Source: Bacteroidetes bacterium UBA2475 (GTDB lineage: Bacteria; Bacteroidota; Bacteroidia; B-17B0; Aurantibacillaceae). Taken from it: 64,000 bases of DNA. The notes under the pieces are model-generated. The model made no database searches, was not told where the DNA came from, and saw nothing but the letters and a program-made list of their open reading frames with translations. The position numbers were made by a program, and so were the translations under genes. The stretch covers positions 62,001-126,000 of the forward strand of contig DDPF01000013.1 of NCBI GenBank assembly GCA_002342065.1, in the 5' to 3' direction. Below are positions 62,336 through 64,000 of this stretch, piece after piece; within the stretch, counting starts at the first letter, position 1; the number at the start of each line of letters is the position of its first letter.

Positions 62336-63169
62336 TTACAAAATTTTTGAGGCCGGTGTTTGTAAATAAAAATTGTAGTTCGAATTAAAATAAATAGTTG
62401 GCTTTTTATCAAAGATCCCAAAAACGCTGCTACCACTGCCGCTCATGCAGGCATAAATTGCTCCGGCCTTGTAAAGTGTATCTTTTAATGCCTTTATTTG
62501 AGGATACTTTATAAACAAGTTCTCTTCAAAATCATTCTTTAAGTGCTCCTTCCATTGGTTAATTGGCATTTTTTCTATTACAGATCTCAGGTCTTTTTCA
62601 GGTTGCTTAGGAATACAATTGCCATAGGCTTCTTTAGTATTGCTGTGTATGCCGGGATAAACTATTAAAATATAATATTTTCCAAGATCAACGTTTACAT
62701 CAATAAAAGAATCGCCGCGACCGGTAGCCATAACCGGGGAATTTTTTATAAAAAAGCTACAATCGCTTCCTAATTTAGCTGCAAGGCTGCTTTTTTGCCC
62801 ATAGCTTAGGTTAAAACAAAACTTTTTATCAATAAGCTCTATAAAAAAGGCTGCATCGGCACTGCCACCGCCAAGTCCGGCACCCATAGGTATGTTCTTA
62901 TGCAGGTGTACTTTTATAGCTGGAATTGGTTTTATTTCTGATAAAAGTTGCCATGCTTTATAGATAAGATTGTCTTCTTTTTTGCCCTCAATTAAAATGC
63001 CGCTTTGTGAGAAAGTAAAAAGTTCATTAGAATCCTGATTCTCAATCACCTCAAGGGCATCACGCCAGCTAACGGGGTAAAAAATGGTCTCAATATTATG
63101 AAAACCATCAGCCCTTTTTTGGGTGATATTAAGTCCAAGATTTATTTTACTATTTGGAAAAACTAGCAT
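62336..63169 (-). CDS. ispE: 4-diphosphocytidyl-2-C-methyl-D-erythritol kinase
   Basis: The start is the ATG at 63169 (MLVFPNSKINLGLNI), placing the family N-terminus right; the frame to 63241 runs into the promoter of the divergent gene. 277 residues of the GHMP kinase fold, with the ATP loop PMGAGLGGGSADAA and the substrate region KRADGFHNIETIFYPV. It phosphorylates CDP-methylerythritol in the MEP route to isoprenoids, so this organism uses the MEP pathway. It diverges from a lipoprotein gene. Confidence 0.94.
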   Translation of the reverse strand: MLVFPNSKINLGLNITQKRADGFHNIETIFYPVSWRDALEVIENQDSNELFTFSQSGILIEGKKEDNLIYKAWQLLSEIKPIPAIKVHLHKNIPMGAGLGGGSADAAFFIELIDKKFCFNLSYGQKSSLAAKLGSDCSFFIKNSPVMATGRGDSFIDVNVDLGKYYILIVYPGIHSNTKEAYGNCIPKQPEKDLRSVIEKMPINQWKEHLKNDFEENLFIKYPQIKALKDTLYKAGAIYACMSGSGSSVFGIFDKKPTIYFNSNYNFYLQTPASKIL

Positions 63170-63242
63170 TTTTTTAACATATTTTGTTGGTTCAAATATT
63201 TTTGCTAAATTGCAACAAATTATTTCAAAACTATTTATCAAA

Positions 63243-64000
63243 ATGAAAAAAATTACTTTAGGTTTATCAGTTTTAGCCGTTATGGCTCTTTTCTTAACAA
63301 GCTGTAATAAAAAGGAAGCCCCAGCTCCGGTGGCTGATACAGAATTTGAAAGCGCTGTTGATGCATCTTATGCTAACACTATAGCTACAGATATTGACGC
63401 GATTACTGGTTTTATGGCTGAAAATTCTTATCCAAAATTTTTTAACGTAGCTCCCGGAACTTCACAACCAACTATTACAGTAGATAACTCAGTAGTAGGA
63501 CAAACTTCAATGACCTGGCCTTCGGCAGGTGTTAAATGTGCTGACGGTAAAACGCGTAGCGGTACAATCGTTGTAACTTATTCATCTACTGTTGCAAATG
63601 CATACTATCGTGATTATGGATTTGGCGCATTAGTAACTTTAAATAATTATGTTGTAGATGGTTGGATGGTTGATGACTCTACAACAGCTCCTTTAAGTAA
63701 TGCAGCTCCTCGTTTCAAGATCACAAGTTTAGCTCCTTCAGCTAATCCAAACCCTGCTACTACAAAGTTAAAATGGAGTATCGAAGGTTGTCTTAAAATA
63801 ACAAATGTTGCAGACCCTTCTAAAGTAATTATCTGGAATGGAAAATTAAATAAAACCATTTCTAACACTTCATCATTATTGCCTCCTCCAAACAATTTAA
63901 CTCCTATTACATGGACAATGGCAGTTGTTGAATACGATGGTGAATTTAAAGGAATTACTCCTGGTAATGTACCGTACACTTATACTGTTGGTCCTGAAAA
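63243..64000 (+). CDS. Lipoprotein gene (3' partial)
   Basis: Open from ATG 63243 to the window edge (252 codons visible). The N-terminus MKKITLGLSVLAVMALFLTSCNKK is a signal peptide with lipobox and Cys at residue 21. The rest is Ser/Thr-rich and beta-like, with conserved-looking phrases SMTWPSAGVKCADGKTRSGTIVVTY, YRDYGFGALVTLNNYVVDGW and KLKWSIEGCLKI. No family recognised. A TATTTTTG -7 box lies at 63197-63204. It is divergent from ispE. Confidence 0.75.
   Translation, partial: MKKITLGLSVLAVMALFLTSCNKKEAPAPVADTEFESAVDASYANTIATDIDAITGFMAENSYPKFFNVAPGTSQPTITVDNSVVGQTSMTWPSAGVKCADGKTRSGTIVVTYSSTVANAYYRDYGFGALVTLNNYVVDGWMVDDSTTAPLSNAAPRFKITSLAPSANPNPATTKLKWSIEGCLKITNVADPSKVIIWNGKLNKTISNTSSLLPPPNNLTPITWTMAVVEYDGEFKGITPGNVPYTYTVGPE

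Noticed and set aside
1..64000. tRNA or rRNA genes
   Set aside because: No cloverleaf with a GGTTCGA-type T-arm or rRNA-like stretch was noticed in any gap; a covariance search would be decisive.

Overview
The window is an AT-rich stretch of chromosome from a member of the Bacteroidota. The evidence is six proteins ending in a type IX secretion (T9SS) type A sorting domain, FecR/ECF sigma/TonB-receptor signalling, two TonB-dependent receptors, -7 promoter boxes of the Bacteroidota form TAnnTTTG, and almost no Shine-Dalgarno sequences. I cannot name a genus. Most genes are complete; the first (1-1227) is cut at its 5' end and the last (63243-64000) at its 3' end.

Region 1 (1-10.6 kb) holds housekeeping and cell-wall genes: a T9SS surface protein, Mn-type superoxide dismutase, proC and alaS (overlapping by 4 bp), an M23 peptidase, an amino-acid permease, a beta-lactamase-fold serine hydrolase that appears to start at CTG, and an exported methyltransferase-fold protein with TPRs. 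Region 2 (10.67-21.8 kb) is the most coherent system: ECF sigma factor, FecR anti-sigma, TonB receptor with a signalling (STN) domain, a small outer-membrane barrel, then four T9SS-exported beta-propeller proteins of different types. Two copies of a bipartite motif, TAGGGTA-N14-CGACATATAG, sit in front of fecR and in front of the barrel gene. This predicts that the sigma factor drives its own signalling genes and the whole exported propeller set.

Region 3 (21.8-29.5 kb) holds a small charged protein with a probable A-tract frameshift, DoxX, and a signalling operon: response regulator, a CheB-CheR-PAS-histidine-kinase fusion, and a second PAS histidine kinase. Both kinases carry a 21-residue coiled-coil repeat, about 3 copies in one and 13 in the other. 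A NuiA-type nuclease inhibitor lies upstream. Region 4 (29.6-40.5 kb) is an accessory run of mostly small, mostly uncharacterised minus-strand genes: a caspase-like conserved hypothetical, YdeI, an M19 dipeptidase, a VEB/PER-like class A beta-lactamase, a possible immunity protein, TfoX-N, and a possible BECR-fold nuclease with an overlapping partner gene. Region 5 (40.5-64 kb) returns to core functions: a cystathionine beta-synthase-like enzyme, asparaginase, DUF3127 protein with an SSB-like tail, flavin reductase, TonB receptor, LTA-synthase-like sulfatase, RecQ, NlpC/P60, fur-STAS, TlpA/SCO, a Kir-type potassium channel, a SpoIIE-type phosphatase, lysA-lysC, ispE and a truncated lipoprotein gene.

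Intergenic DNA is not featureless. Every convergent gene gap longer than 100 bp holds a large imperfect dyad built from short repeated words, or an array of 7-bp-arm palindromes. Similar elements lie at the 3' ends of several tandem genes. They look like bidirectional terminators or REP-like mobile repeats. No rRNA, tRNA, CRISPR array or complete insertion sequence was found.
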